A stretch of 56,017 nucleotides of DNA, taken from contig NZ_LACH01000058.1 in assembly GCF_000968015.1 (NCBI RefSeq), positions 1 through 56,017 of the forward strand. Reading direction: 5' to 3'. The translations under genes and the position numbers were made by a program. Every line of letters begins with the position of its first letter. Within the stretch, counting starts at the first letter, position 1. Below, piece by piece: positions 1 through 8,450 of the stretch. The stretch comes from Pseudomonas fluorescens (GTDB taxonomy: Bacteria > Pseudomonadota > Gammaproteobacteria > Pseudomonadales > Pseudomonadaceae). The notes beneath the pieces are model-generated. The model worked only from the letters and a program-made list of their open reading frames with translations. It had not been told where the DNA came from and made no database searches.

Positions 1-55
1 ACTCCCTCCCACATTGATCGCTGACGCACGAAGATTGTGTGCCCACCGCAGATCC

Positions 56-130
56 CCTGTGGGAGCGAGCTTGCTCGCGATGACGGCCGTCCGGTTGATA
101 AAGATATTGCCGGGTACACCGCTATCGCAG
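56..130. repeat. REP-like element, one complete arm
   Basis: The start of this stretch carries the family core GTGGGAGCGAGCTTGCTCGC, which recurs many times in the window. The second arm is reduced to a remnant (CCGCTATCGC near 120). It lies just past the stop of the choline-binding-protein gene, so it could help protect or terminate that transcript, which is inference. Confidence 0.75.
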
Positions 131-135
131 TTTTG

Positions 136-1071
136 TTATTGGCTTGCCAACCTGGCCGCCGCCACCTTCACTCCATCCTGACCATCGCGGCTACTGACAC
201 CCGACAACCACGCTTCCAACACTGCCCGGTTCGCCTTGAGCCAGGCTTTTGCTGCCGCCCGCGGTTTCTGGTTCTGGTTCAATACCGCATCCATCAACTG
301 GTTCTCCATGGCCAGCGTGAACTCCATGTTCTGCAGCAATTTACCGACGTTGCTGCACTCTTTGAGATAGTCCTTGCGCACATTGGTGTAAACCGTTGCC
401 TGGCCAAAATTCGGCCCGAAGTACTCATCGCCGCCGCTGAGGTACTTCATCTTGTTGCGGGTGTTCATCGGGTGCGGTTCCCAGCCGAGGAACACCATCC
501 ATTCGTTTTTGCGGGTGGCACGCTTGAGTTGCGAGAGCATCGCCGCTTCGCTGGATTCGACGATTTTGAAGTCCTTCAGGCCAAAAGCATCCTTGTCGAT
601 CATGCCCTGGATCAGGCGATTGCCGTCGTTACCCGGTTCGATGCCGTAGAGCTGGCCGTTGAGTTTGTCCTTGAATCTGGCGATGTCGGCAAAGTCGTGC
701 AACCCGGCGTCGTACACGTAATCGGGTACCGCCAGGGTGTACTTGGCGCCGTGCAGGTTGGCGCGTACGGTTTCCACGGTGCCGGCATCGCGGTAAGGCT
801 TGATGTCGTTTTCGGTGGTGGGCATCCAGTTGCCGAGGAATACGTCGAGCTCTTTGCCGGATGACAGTGCGCGGTAGGTCACAGGAATCGACAGCAGGGT
901 GGTTTTGGTTTTGTAGCCGAGGGACTCCAGTACTTCGCTGGCGATGGCCGTGGTGACGGTGATGTCGGTCCAGCCGACATCGGAAAAACGCACCGTGGCG
1001 CAGGATTCCGGTTCCGCTGCCTGAGCCAGCAACGGCAGGCTGAGGGCGGCAAGCAACACAAGGGCTTTCAT
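136..1071 (-). CDS. Choline/quaternary-amine ABC transporter substrate-binding protein (ChoX/BetX/CaiX-like)
   Basis: Periplasmic binding protein of 311 aa that should capture choline or a related trimethylammonium compound for an ABC importer. A signal peptide is visible at residues 1-18 (cleavage near AQA-AEP). Four aromatic residues, Trp34, Trp82, Tyr111 and Trp197, have the same spacing as the cation-binding box I remember from Sinorhizobium ChoX (Trp43, Trp90, Tyr119, Trp205), which argues for a quaternary ammonium ligand. The gene starts 18 bp after the aldehyde dehydrogenase on the same strand, so the two are probably cotranscribed. No ABC permease or ATPase gene is nearby. In Pseudomonas, orphan binding proteins such as CaiX and BetX share the CbcWV core transporter, so the same is likely here. 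Ligand identity (choline, betaine, carnitine or another) cannot be read from the sequence. Confidence 0.85.
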   Translation of the reverse strand: MKALVLLAALSLPLLAQAAEPESCATVRFSDVGWTDITVTTAIASEVLESLGYKTKTTLLSIPVTYRALSSGKELDVFLGNWMPTTENDIKPYRDAGTVETVRANLHGAKYTLAVPDYVYDAGLHDFADIARFKDKLNGQLYGIEPGNDGNRLIQGMIDKDAFGLKDFKIVESSEAAMLSQLKRATRKNEWMVFLGWEPHPMNTRNKMKYLSGGDEYFGPNFGQATVYTNVRKDYLKECSNVGKLLQNMEFTLAMENQLMDAVLNQNQKPRAAAKAWLKANRAVLEAWLSGVSSRDGQDGVKVAAARLASQ

Positions 1072-1089
1072 GGGATCAACTCCTCAACG

Positions 1090-2562
1090 TTATGCATTAA
1101 CACCAAACCAGTTCAGCGGCGCCGGTTCGGTATTGAAGTAGATGTGCTTGAGCTCGGTGAACTCATCCAGCCCGGCCCGCGACAGTTCGCGGCCGATGCC
1201 GCTGGACTTGTAGCCACCCCACGGCGCTTGTGGAAACGCCGCGTTGTAGTCATTGATCCACAAGGTGCCGACCCGCAGGCGTTTAGCCATGCGGTAAGCC
1301 TTGCCGATGTCTCGGGTCCAGACCCCGGCAGCCAGACCGTAGGGTGTGTCATTGGCCAGTTGCAGCGCCTGGGCTTCGCCGCTGAAACGCTCGACGGTGA
1401 TCACCGGACCGAAAATTTCTTCCTGGGCGATTCGCATCTCGGCTGTAACGTTGCCCAGCAAAGTTGGCCGCAGCCAGAAGCCGCGGTCGAACTGCTCGGG
1501 AATCGTCCCGCCGGCCAGCAAGGTCGCGCCTTGTTCGACGGCACCGGCAATCATCGTGAGGATCTGATCGCGCTGACCTGCAGAGATCAACGGACCCATT
1601 TGTGTGAGCGGGTCGAGGCCATCGCCCAGACGGATGTTCAGAATCCGTTGCTGCAAGGCTTCGACAAATCGATCGTGAATCCCGTCCTCCACCAACAGCC
1701 GGGAACCGGCGGAACAGATTTGCCCGGCATTGAAAAACACTGCGTTCAGCGCCTGATCCAGCGCCACTTCAAAGTCGGCATCGGCGAACACGATGTTCGG
1801 ATTCTTGCCGCCCAGTTCCAGCGCCACGCGTTTGAAATTACCGGTGGCCGCACGCATCACCTTGCCGCCGGCACCCGCGCCACCGGTCAGCGACACCAGG
1901 TCCACTTCATCGCTGGCCGCGAGCAATTCACCGACGTCACCCGGACCGCAGAGCAGGTTGAACACGCCGGCCGGAAGGTCTGCTTCGGCGAGTAACTCGG
2001 TCAAGCGATGGGCCGTCATCGGCGTGAGGCTGCTGGGTTTGAACACCACGGTGTTACCAGCGGTCAGGGCCGGGGCGATCTTCCACACGGCTTGCAGCAG
2101 CGGATAGTTCCATGGCGCGATCAAGGCACACACGCCCACCGGTTCACGTTGGTTGAAACTGATGACGTGGGCCGGGGCATGGCTGTTGACACTGGCACTT
2201 TCGGTTTCCAGCAGCGCCGCGTAATAGCGGAACGTAGCGACCACGTTAGCGACGTCGCCGAGGCTTTCACCCAGGGTTTTTCCGGCGTTGAGGGTTTCCA
2301 GACGGGCGAGGTGTTCGGCGTCCCGTTCGATCAAACCGGCGATCCGCTGCATGAGCTGCGCACGCGCGGTCACCGCCATCGTCGGCCAAGGCCCCTGATC
2401 GAATGCCTGGCGTGCGGCACTGATTGCCAACTGCGCATCGACAGCCCCGGCCACGGCTACTTGCGCCAGCACTTCTTCGGTTGCGGGGTTGATGATGTCG
2501 CGGTAGCGCGCCGCCTGTGGTGCCTGCCAACGGCCTGCGATGAACAAGGGAATCTGCGTCAT
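1090..2562 (-). CDS. Betaine-aldehyde-dehydrogenase-like NAD(P)+ aldehyde dehydrogenase
   Basis: ALDH superfamily enzyme of 490 aa, the usual family length, that oxidises an aldehyde to a carboxylate in the cytoplasm. Visible landmarks are the APWNYP motif with oxyanion Asn151, the cofactor Lys in FKPS (175), the general base Glu249 in LELGGKNP, and catalytic Cys283 in FNAGQICSAGSR. GGAGAC lies about seven bases upstream of the ATG. The gene heads a two-gene minus-strand unit with the ChoX-like binding protein and is divergent from the class II aldolase across 204 bp. With the GMC dehydrogenase nearby it resembles a BetA/BetB pair, oxidising a choline-like alcohol to a betaine-like acid. It is probably not the main betB, which in Pseudomonas sits with betI and betA; that gene order is absent here. 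The nucleotide-fold loop reads LTGGAGAG rather than the common FTGS, a modest divergence. Confidence 0.85.
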   Translation of the reverse strand: MTQIPLFIAGRWQAPQAARYRDIINPATEEVLAQVAVAGAVDAQLAISAARQAFDQGPWPTMAVTARAQLMQRIAGLIERDAEHLARLETLNAGKTLGESLGDVANVVATFRYYAALLETESASVNSHAPAHVISFNQREPVGVCALIAPWNYPLLQAVWKIAPALTAGNTVVFKPSSLTPMTAHRLTELLAEADLPAGVFNLLCGPGDVGELLAASDEVDLVSLTGGAGAGGKVMRAATGNFKRVALELGGKNPNIVFADADFEVALDQALNAVFFNAGQICSAGSRLLVEDGIHDRFVEALQQRILNIRLGDGLDPLTQMGPLISAGQRDQILTMIAGAVEQGATLLAGGTIPEQFDRGFWLRPTLLGNVTAEMRIAQEEIFGPVITVERFSGEAQALQLANDTPYGLAAGVWTRDIGKAYRMAKRLRVGTLWINDYNAAFPQAPWGGYKSSGIGRELSRAGLDEFTELKHIYFNTEPAPLNWFGVNA

Positions 2563-2766
2563 TTGCGTCTCCAGCCAAGTGGGTCGTGGTGCTCACTATG
2601 GCGGCGTCGGCAACGCGGCTATTGATCAAACGCGGCATAACCACGCCGTTTTTCCACGGCTTCCCTGCCGCGAGATAACGGCAGTCAATGTCGTTTCCCG
2701 TCAAGTGCCCGCCAGGCGTCTCTCTACACTGCCAAGCATCCGGTCAAACGAACTGTGGGGGACGCG

Positions 2767-3495
2767 ATGAATCAACCTGTCGAGCAACTGAGAATCAGCC
2801 TGGCCTGCGCCTTTCGCTGGGCGGCGCGGCTGAACCTGCATGAGTCCATTGCCAATCACTTCAGCGTGGCGGTGTCAGATGACGGGCGGGAATTTTTGAT
2901 CAATCCATACGGCAAGCATTTCTCACGGATCAAGGCCAGCGACCTGCTGCTGGTGAATGCCGATGACCCCGCGAGCCTGGATCGCCCGGACGCGCCGGAC
3001 ATCACCGCATGGGCCTTGCACAGCGCCTTGCATCGCAACCAACCGCACGCCCGTTGCATCCTCCACACGCATTCCAGATATGCAACGGCGCTGGCCTGCC
3101 TGGCGGATTCGCGACTGCCGCCGATCGAACAGAACGCCATGCGATTTTTTGAGCGGGTGGCCATCGACGATGGATTCGATGGCATGGGCCTGGGAGACGA
3201 AGCCGAGCGCGTCAGTCATCTGCTGGAAGACAAACCGATTCTGTTGATGGGCAACCATGGCCTGCTGGTCGCGGCGCCGACCATCGCCCAGGCGTTCGAT
3301 GATCTGTACTACTTCGAACGGGCCTGCGAGACCTACATCACCGCACTTTCAACGGGGCGCGAGTTGCGCATCGCCAGTGATGAAATCGCCCGCAAGACCT
3401 GTCGACAATGGCTCGATTACCCAGGTTTCGCCGACAAACATTTCAGCGCGCTGATGGGCATTCTGGACGAGGAAGAAGCGGGTTATCGGCTATGA
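2767..3495 (+). CDS. Class II aldolase/adducin-domain protein
   Basis: Cytoplasmic protein of 242 aa of the fuculose-aldolase/adducin family, which uses a His-coordinated divalent metal for aldol cleavage, epimerisation or decarboxylation. Family marks include HTHSRYATALA, giving two metal-ligand histidines, and the later GNHGLL with a third. The ATG at 2767 is chosen because GGGGGA lies just upstream; a GTG at 2755 would include this site. The gene is divergent from the aldehyde dehydrogenase and convergent with the GlxA-type regulator, with only two bases between stops. Its role in the cluster is unknown; it might process a carbon skeleton released after amine oxidation. Substrate is not predictable from motifs. 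Confidence 0.8.
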   Translation: MNQPVEQLRISLACAFRWAARLNLHESIANHFSVAVSDDGREFLINPYGKHFSRIKASDLLLVNADDPASLDRPDAPDITAWALHSALHRNQPHARCILHTHSRYATALACLADSRLPPIEQNAMRFFERVAIDDGFDGMGLGDEAERVSHLLEDKPILLMGNHGLLVAAPTIAQAFDDLYYFERACETYITALSTGRELRIASDEIARKTCRQWLDYPGFADKHFSALMGILDEEEAGYRL

Positions 3496-3497
3496 AT

Positions 3498-4571
3498 TCA
3501 ATCCGCCCCGGCCGGCCGGTGCTCCTTGCGCAGCGGCTGACGCATCACCGGGGCGGTCCAGACCTGGCTGCGGTCCTCGCTGGGCGGGCAACCGAAGCGA
3601 GCGCGGTAGGTGCGGGAAAAGTGCTCCAGCGAACCAAACCCTGAACACGCCGCCACTTGCGCCACGCTCAAGCGAGTTTGCTGCAGCAGGCTGTGGGCCT
3701 TGGCCAGCCGCAACGTGATGTAGTACTTGAGCGGCGACAGGCCGGTCTGGTGCTTGAACTGCCGCTCCAGTTGCCGCCGCGAGAGGCCGACCTGGCTGGC
3801 AATCGCCTCGCAATCGAGCGGTTCTTCCAGCGCCTTTTCCATCAACTGCACCGCACGACGAATCTTGCTGCCGTACAGGCCGGTGTTGGTCAGGCCGCCA
3901 TCGAGTTGATTGTCCGCCGGCGCACGGACCTGGCCCATCAGCAGGTGCATGCCGATCTCCCGCGCCAGATCGCTGTCGATACTTTGGCCGATCCAGCCGA
4001 GCAGCATGTCCAGCGTCGTGGTTGCGCCGGCGCAGGTCATGCGCTGACGCTCAAGCGTATAGAGCTGCGGCTTGGCGTGAACGCGGGGATAGCTCTCCTG
4101 AAAGCCCTGTAGATTGTCCCAGTGCACCGCGGCTTCATAGCCGTCGAGCACGCCGGCGGCCGCGAGTAATTCTGTGCCGGTTTCCACGCCCATCAACACC
4201 GCGCCGAACAACGCCTGTTTGCGCAGCCAGCTCTTGAGCGCCAGGTTGCGGCTGTGTTTGTGCACGTCAAAACTGGCGATCACCAGGCACACATCGAAAC
4301 CCTGATCTGCGCGCAGACCCTCGTTGGCCACGGTCGTCAGGCCATTGCTGGCCTGCACCGGTTCACCGTCCAGCGATAACAGCGTCCACTCAAACAGTTG
4401 GCGCTGGGTCAGCCAATTGGCGATCGCCAGTGGCTCCAGCACCGCGGCTAACCCGAAGTTGGAAAACGACGGCAACAGCAGCACCGCCACCCGCAACGGC
4501 GCGACATCGCCGCGCCGCCAGGTGAAACGGGTTTCGGGGAGCGCTGCGTTGTCGGGCGGTGGATTGCTCAT
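3498..4571 (-). CDS. GlxA-type AraC regulator (GATase1 domain plus HTH), GbdR/CdhR-like
   Basis: Transcription regulator of 357 aa. The N-terminal part (about 25-195) is a DJ-1/PfpI-like amidotransferase-fold sensor; the C-terminal part (about 235-330) is an AraC helix-turn-helix pair with IASQVGLSRRQLERQF and VAQVAACSGFGSLEHFSRTY. This architecture is that of GbdR, CdhR and SouR, which control glycine betaine, carnitine and sarcosine catabolism in Pseudomonas, so it fits a quaternary-amine gene cluster. It follows the GMC oxidoreductase by 22 bp on the same strand and is likely in its operon. The inferred role is activation of the surrounding genes in response to the substrate or an intermediate; no operator was identified. 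Confidence 0.85.
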   Translation of the reverse strand: MSNPPPDNAALPETRFTWRRGDVAPLRVAVLLLPSFSNFGLAAVLEPLAIANWLTQRQLFEWTLLSLDGEPVQASNGLTTVANEGLRADQGFDVCLVIASFDVHKHSRNLALKSWLRKQALFGAVLMGVETGTELLAAAGVLDGYEAAVHWDNLQGFQESYPRVHAKPQLYTLERQRMTCAGATTTLDMLLGWIGQSIDSDLAREIGMHLLMGQVRAPADNQLDGGLTNTGLYGSKIRRAVQLMEKALEEPLDCEAIASQVGLSRRQLERQFKHQTGLSPLKYYITLRLAKAHSLLQQTRLSVAQVAACSGFGSLEHFSRTYRARFGCPPSEDRSQVWTAPVMRQPLRKEHRPAGAD

Positions 4572-4593
4572 GCGTCATCTCTGCGTTCAAACA

Positions 4594-6255
4594 TCATCGT
4601 TGCTGTGTCTGCCACTGCGGATGAATCCACACCGGCGCATCAGAGGTCGGCAGGGGCGTCAATCCGCGAATCATGTCGCTGGCCTTTTCCGCGATCATCA
4701 CCGTCGGCGCATTGGTGTTGCCGCTGACGATCACCGGCATGATCGAGGCGTCCACCACCCGCAAACCGTCGAGTCCATGCACTCGCAGCTGCGGATCGAC
4801 CACCGCTTCCGGATCAAAGGCCGGCCCCATCTTGCAGGTGCCGCTGGCATGGTAGCCGGTTTCCGTGACCTGCCTGGCCCAGGCATCCAGCGCTTCATCG
4901 CTCTGCGCGCCGGGGCCCGGGACCAACTCTTCACCTTTGAACGCGGCCATGGCCGGTTGCTCGATAATCTCGCGCACCAGCCGCGCACCGGCGCGCATGT
5001 CAGCTCGATCCTGCTCGGTTTTCAGGTAATTGAACAGGATGCGCGGCGGCTGTCGAGGGTCGGCGCTGTTCAGCGTGACGCTGCCCAGACTGGTGGGGCG
5101 CATCAGGTCGATGTGGATCTGGAATGCATGACTTGGCACCAGGTCGACGCTGCCCGGTTGGACGGCCAGCGGCATGAAGGTCAGTTGCAAATCCGGGTGT
5201 TCTACGCCCGCACGGGAACGGATAAACGCGCCGGCCTCGAAATGATTGCTCGCCGCCAATCCGTCGTGGGTGGCGAACCAGCGTGCGCCGATCCACCATT
5301 TGCCCGGCGCGGTGGTCCACGGATACAGCGACACCGGTTTTTTGCACAGGTACTGCACAACAGTGTCCGGATGGTCGTTGAGCCGCCGGCCAACACCGGG
5401 CAGGTCATGTTTCACCGTGATCTCCAGATCGCGCAATTCGGCCGCCGGACCCACGCCAGAGAGCAACAACAACTGCGCAGAATTGATCGCTCCGGCGGTC
5501 AGTAATACTTCGCGTCGGGCATGAGCGTTATGAGTCTCACCGTTCTGCTCGTATTCGATCCCGACAGCGCGATTGCCGTCGAACAGGATGCGCAACGCCA
5601 ACGCGTCGGCGGCCACCCGAACATTGCCCCGAGCCAGCGCCTCGCTCAGATACCCCCGCGAAGTGCTCCAGCGCCGCCCGGCGCGAGTGGTGCGATCCAC
5701 TGGCCCGAACGCTTCCTGTCGATAGCCGTTCAAATCGCGGCTCAAGCCATACCCTGCCTCGGCGCCGGCGGCCAAAAATGCTGCGCACAAAGGTGTCGCC
5801 GTATCGCCCGGTGTGACGTGCAAATGCCCCGCAGCCCCTCGGTAATCATCCGCGCCGTCGGCGTGGGTTTGCGCACGCTTGAAGTACGGCAACACCTCCT
5901 GGTAACTCCAACCGTCACAGCCTTGATCGGCCCAGCCGTCGTAATCCCGGGCATGGCCACGGATGTAAACCATGCCGTTGATCGACGACGAGCCGCCCAG
6001 CGTCCGGCCTCGTGGTGTGCCGATCCGGCGTCCATCCAGATACGGTTCCGGCTCGGAGCTGTAGCTCCAGTTGAAGCGTGTACCGCCGACCACAATCCCT
6101 ACGGCGGACGGCATGTCGATGGTCCAGCTCTTGTCGGTCGGGCCGGCTTCCAGCACTAAAATCTGCACCGACGGGTCTTCACCCAACCGGTTGGCCAACA
6201 CGCAGCCCGCAGACCCGGCGCCCACAATCAGGTAATCAAACTCATGATCGGCCAT
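4594..6255 (-). CDS. GMC-family FAD oxidoreductase, choline-dehydrogenase-like
   Basis: Flavoprotein of 553 aa that should oxidise an alcohol to an aldehyde. The FAD-binding loop VGAGSAGCVLANR is at about residues 11-23, the GMC signature GRTLGGSSSINGMVYIRG follows, and YHASGTCKMG near the C terminus carries the expected active-site His. The start (MADHEF) is preferred over an upstream ATG at 6291 because AGGAGC sits about nine bases before it. It lies 22 bp upstream of the GlxA-type regulator. A Rieske oxygenase gene precedes it on the same strand, but a REP pair separates them. The family includes BetA, so a choline-like alcohol is plausible, but GMC enzymes accept many alcohols and the name alone does not fix the substrate. 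Confidence 0.85.
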   Translation of the reverse strand: MADHEFDYLIVGAGSAGCVLANRLGEDPSVQILVLEAGPTDKSWTIDMPSAVGIVVGGTRFNWSYSSEPEPYLDGRRIGTPRGRTLGGSSSINGMVYIRGHARDYDGWADQGCDGWSYQEVLPYFKRAQTHADGADDYRGAAGHLHVTPGDTATPLCAAFLAAGAEAGYGLSRDLNGYRQEAFGPVDRTTRAGRRWSTSRGYLSEALARGNVRVAADALALRILFDGNRAVGIEYEQNGETHNAHARREVLLTAGAINSAQLLLLSGVGPAAELRDLEITVKHDLPGVGRRLNDHPDTVVQYLCKKPVSLYPWTTAPGKWWIGARWFATHDGLAASNHFEAGAFIRSRAGVEHPDLQLTFMPLAVQPGSVDLVPSHAFQIHIDLMRPTSLGSVTLNSADPRQPPRILFNYLKTEQDRADMRAGARLVREIIEQPAMAAFKGEELVPGPGAQSDEALDAWARQVTETGYHASGTCKMGPAFDPEAVVDPQLRVHGLDGLRVVDASIMPVIVSGNTNAPTVMIAEKASDMIRGLTPLPTSDAPVWIHPQWQTQQR

Positions 6256-6295
6256 GGTTCGCTGTGCTCCTTTAATTAAAAATCGCGACACAAAA

Positions 6296-6390
6296 CCTGT
6301 GGGAGCGAGCCTGCTTGCGAAGGCAATTGATCATTCAACATTGATGCTGACTGACACGCCGCTATCGCGAGCAGGCTCGCTCCCACAGGT
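6296..6390. repeat. REP-like pair between GMC and Rieske genes
   Basis: Two arms in inverted orientation: CCTGTGGGAGCGAGCCTGCT at the left and the complementary GCAGGCTCGCTCCCACAGG at the right, about 55 bp apart. It lies inside a run of same-strand genes, so it may separate Rieske from GMC/regulator expression. Confidence 0.9.
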
Positions 6391-6401
6391 ACTGTGTTGG
6401 C

Positions 6402-7571
6402 TCAGATTGCGGACGGCCCGTGAATACCGTTGAACACCAGGCGATGGAAGTGATGCACCAGATGCTCGCTTTCATTGCTGCGCTGGGCGTCGATCATGTA
6501 GCGGCCCTGGTCGTAACCGAGGGAATGCAAACCCTTCTGCACCGAGATGTTCAACGCGATGTCTTCCGGTCCCAGATCCTCATTCATCCATTTCATGCAG
6601 GACTCAGTGACAGCGGCGGTCTCGGTGTTGGTGGAGTAGTAACCAAAGCGCAGCAGCGAGCGTTCGGCATCCAGCGGAATCATGATGAACGAGCCGAGAA
6701 ACTCCGAGAACGGGAAGGTATAGAAAGTGTTGTTCGGCCACATGCCGATGTTGAAAAAGCATTCGTTGGGGTTCACCTGACTTTTCAGCGGTACGCCATA
6801 AGCTTCGGTCACCGAGAGGTTGGCCGGGGCGACGTAGGTCCACCAGTTGTCGCGTTTGGTCAACTGATAGCCCTTGAAGTCGATGAGTTTGGCGAGGTCG
6901 ATATGGCACGGCCCGGACAACTTGAAGTGATAGCCCTCGATGGAGTTGTCCATGATCACCTTCCAGTTGGCCGGCACGATCACATCCTGCTCCTCGATCA
7001 GGCGCATGTTCGCAAGGTCTGGAAACACCCGCCGCATTTCCTCATCGGCACCGGGAAACAGGTCCCGCAACGAGGGCGCGGCCGGATCAAGATTGAAGTA
7101 GATGAACCCGCCCAGTTCCTCGGTGCGAATTTGCGGAATGTTGAACTGCTGCAACTCAAAGTTTTTCATCTTCTCGCAACGCGGCGCGCTGCGCAGGCTG
7201 CCGTCCATCTCGTAGCACCATGAGTGATAAGCGCAACGCACCACGCCGCCGGTCGTGCCGCGACGTTCTTCGAGCAAGCGATTGCCGCGGTGCTGGCAAA
7301 CGTTGTGGAACGCATGGATCTGGCCCTGACGATTTTTTGCCACCACCACGCTCTGGTCGAACAGATCCGTGACCACGTACTGACCCGGTTCGGCGAACTC
7401 GCTGACATGCCCGGCCACGTGCCAGGCGTGCATGAAAATGTTGTCGCGTTCGGCCTTGAACAGGGTCTCGTCGAAGAAGTAACGCGAGGGCAGGGTGAAG
7501 GCCTCTTCCGGGTCCTGATGGTCCCAGCCGTCAACGGGGCTTTGCTGTTTGCGGGTTTGGAAACTTTGCAT
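6402..7571 (-). CDS. Rieske non-heme iron oxygenase, alpha subunit
   Basis: Oxygenase of 389 aa that uses a [2Fe-2S] centre and a mononuclear iron to hydroxylate or demethylate a substrate. The Rieske cluster ligands are Cys92, His94, Cys113 and His116. The catalytic domain shows NWKVIMDNSIEGYHF around residues 202-216 with His215, and a likely iron Asp337 in GPEDIAL. The next His is His223, seven residues beyond His215, where most family members have four residues between the two ligands. GGAG lies about eight bases before the ATG. Related enzymes include glycine betaine demethylase GbcA, carnitine oxygenase CntA and plant choline monooxygenase. No ferredoxin or reductase gene is adjacent, so electrons must come from a distant partner. 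Context suggests a quaternary amine substrate. Confidence 0.85.
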   Translation of the reverse strand: MQSFQTRKQQSPVDGWDHQDPEEAFTLPSRYFFDETLFKAERDNIFMHAWHVAGHVSEFAEPGQYVVTDLFDQSVVVAKNRQGQIHAFHNVCQHRGNRLLEERRGTTGGVVRCAYHSWCYEMDGSLRSAPRCEKMKNFELQQFNIPQIRTEELGGFIYFNLDPAAPSLRDLFPGADEEMRRVFPDLANMRLIEEQDVIVPANWKVIMDNSIEGYHFKLSGPCHIDLAKLIDFKGYQLTKRDNWWTYVAPANLSVTEAYGVPLKSQVNPNECFFNIGMWPNNTFYTFPFSEFLGSFIMIPLDAERSLLRFGYYSTNTETAAVTESCMKWMNEDLGPEDIALNISVQKGLHSLGYDQGRYMIDAQRSNESEHLVHHFHRLVFNGIHGPSAI

Positions 7572-7934
7572 GGGGTGATCTCCACAGTGACTGGCCGCAC
7601 GGCACGGCTGCTTGTTCTGGGAGTTAATCTAGGGCGCGGGGAGGTGGTGGGATTGATGGATTGCGACCAGTTGATGGGAGAAATCATCAAGCGTTTGAAA
7701 CGGGTCATCGGTGGTGACTCGTTGGAAAATCCTCAGGAGTTAAGCAATTTCAGCTGCTACAGATTGCATTGCGGCTTAACTGATCAGCATTACGCTTTTC
7801 GGCGCCCCTTTACAAACAGGGTCACCAGCGGATTGGCAGGGGCGCAAAAACCTGTGCAGCGCCGGTCTGGAATCCGTTGCTTCCGGTTAATAGGAAGCAT
7901 TACTATTCACGCCTCGTCTTCACAGCACGCCGCA
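7572..7934. other. Intergenic stretch between divergent Rieske and sigma-factor genes
   Basis: This 363 bp gap has no convincing gene. It must hold the promoter of the Rieske gene on the minus strand and that of the sigma factor on the plus strand. Only a weak Fur-box-like site near the sigma factor was noticed. Confidence 0.6.
7889..7907. promoter_or_regulatory. Possible weak Fur box upstream of the sigma factor
   Basis: The 19-mer AATAGGAAGCATTACTATT matches about 10 of 19 positions of the classical Fur consensus GATAATGATAATCATTATC. FecI-type sigma genes are usually repressed by iron-loaded Fur, so a site here is expected, but this match is poor. Confidence 0.3.
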
Positions 7935-8435
7935 ATGACCCCCAAGCTGCCCCGCAGACACGGCTTTTTCGAGCATTACGAAGAGTTGGTCGGGACCTGG
8001 ACCCGTCGCCTGAGAAATCGTCAGCAGGCCGAGGACCTGGCCCACGACACCTTCGTGAGGGTGCTTGAGTCCGATTCGGCGACGGTTGCACAACCTCGGG
8101 CGTATTTGCACCAGACCGCACGCAACATTGCGGTGGATGGTTATCGGCGGGAGGATCGGCGGGGTGCCATGGAGTCGGAGGCGGTTGATCACAGTGTGTC
8201 GTCGTCCGGCGACCCGGAGCATTTCATGCATGCGATCCAGTTGGCTGACTCCATCGAACGGGCGCTCACCGAGTTGCCGGTCAACTGCCGCAAGGTGTTT
8301 GTCTGGCAGAAGATCGAAGGCCTGACCCAGGCTGAAATCGCCGAACGCCTTGGTCTGTCCAAGAACATGGTGGAAAAGTATATGATCCGCACGCTGCGGC
8401 ATCTGCGCGACCGCCTTGACGGATTGCAATCATGA
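7935..8435 (+). CDS. ECF sigma factor, FecI type (iron starvation)
   Basis: Sigma factor of 166 aa that would direct RNA polymerase to the adjacent TonB receptor gene. Region 2 is visible in AEDLAHDTFVRVLE and in the promoter-melting segment around RAYLHQTARNIAVDGYR; region 4 is LTQAEIAERLGLSKNMVEKY. It is followed by FecR and a FecA-like receptor, the standard cell-surface signalling set in which the receptor's N-terminal domain signals through FecR to the sigma factor. The ATG at 7935 gives the normal FecI length; the reading frame is open much further upstream but that part has no sigma-factor similarity. The ribosome site is weak. A repeat element separates it from fecR. Confidence 0.9.
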   Translation: MTPKLPRRHGFFEHYEELVGTWTRRLRNRQQAEDLAHDTFVRVLESDSATVAQPRAYLHQTARNIAVDGYRREDRRGAMESEAVDHSVSSSGDPEHFMHAIQLADSIERALTELPVNCRKVFVWQKIEGLTQAEIAERLGLSKNMVEKYMIRTLRHLRDRLDGLQS

Positions 8436-8450
8436 TGTGCGGTGTCTTTT

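Noticed and set aside
37..864. Long open frame opposite the ChoX-like gene
   Set aside because: It is the complementary shadow of a real gene; no ribosome site, no recognisable family, and the minus-strand product has a signal peptide and conserved ligand residues.
7224..7934. Upstream in-frame extension of the sigma-factor frame
   Set aside because: The extension overlaps the Rieske gene on the other strand and has no sigma-factor similarity; the ATG at 7935 gives the normal length.
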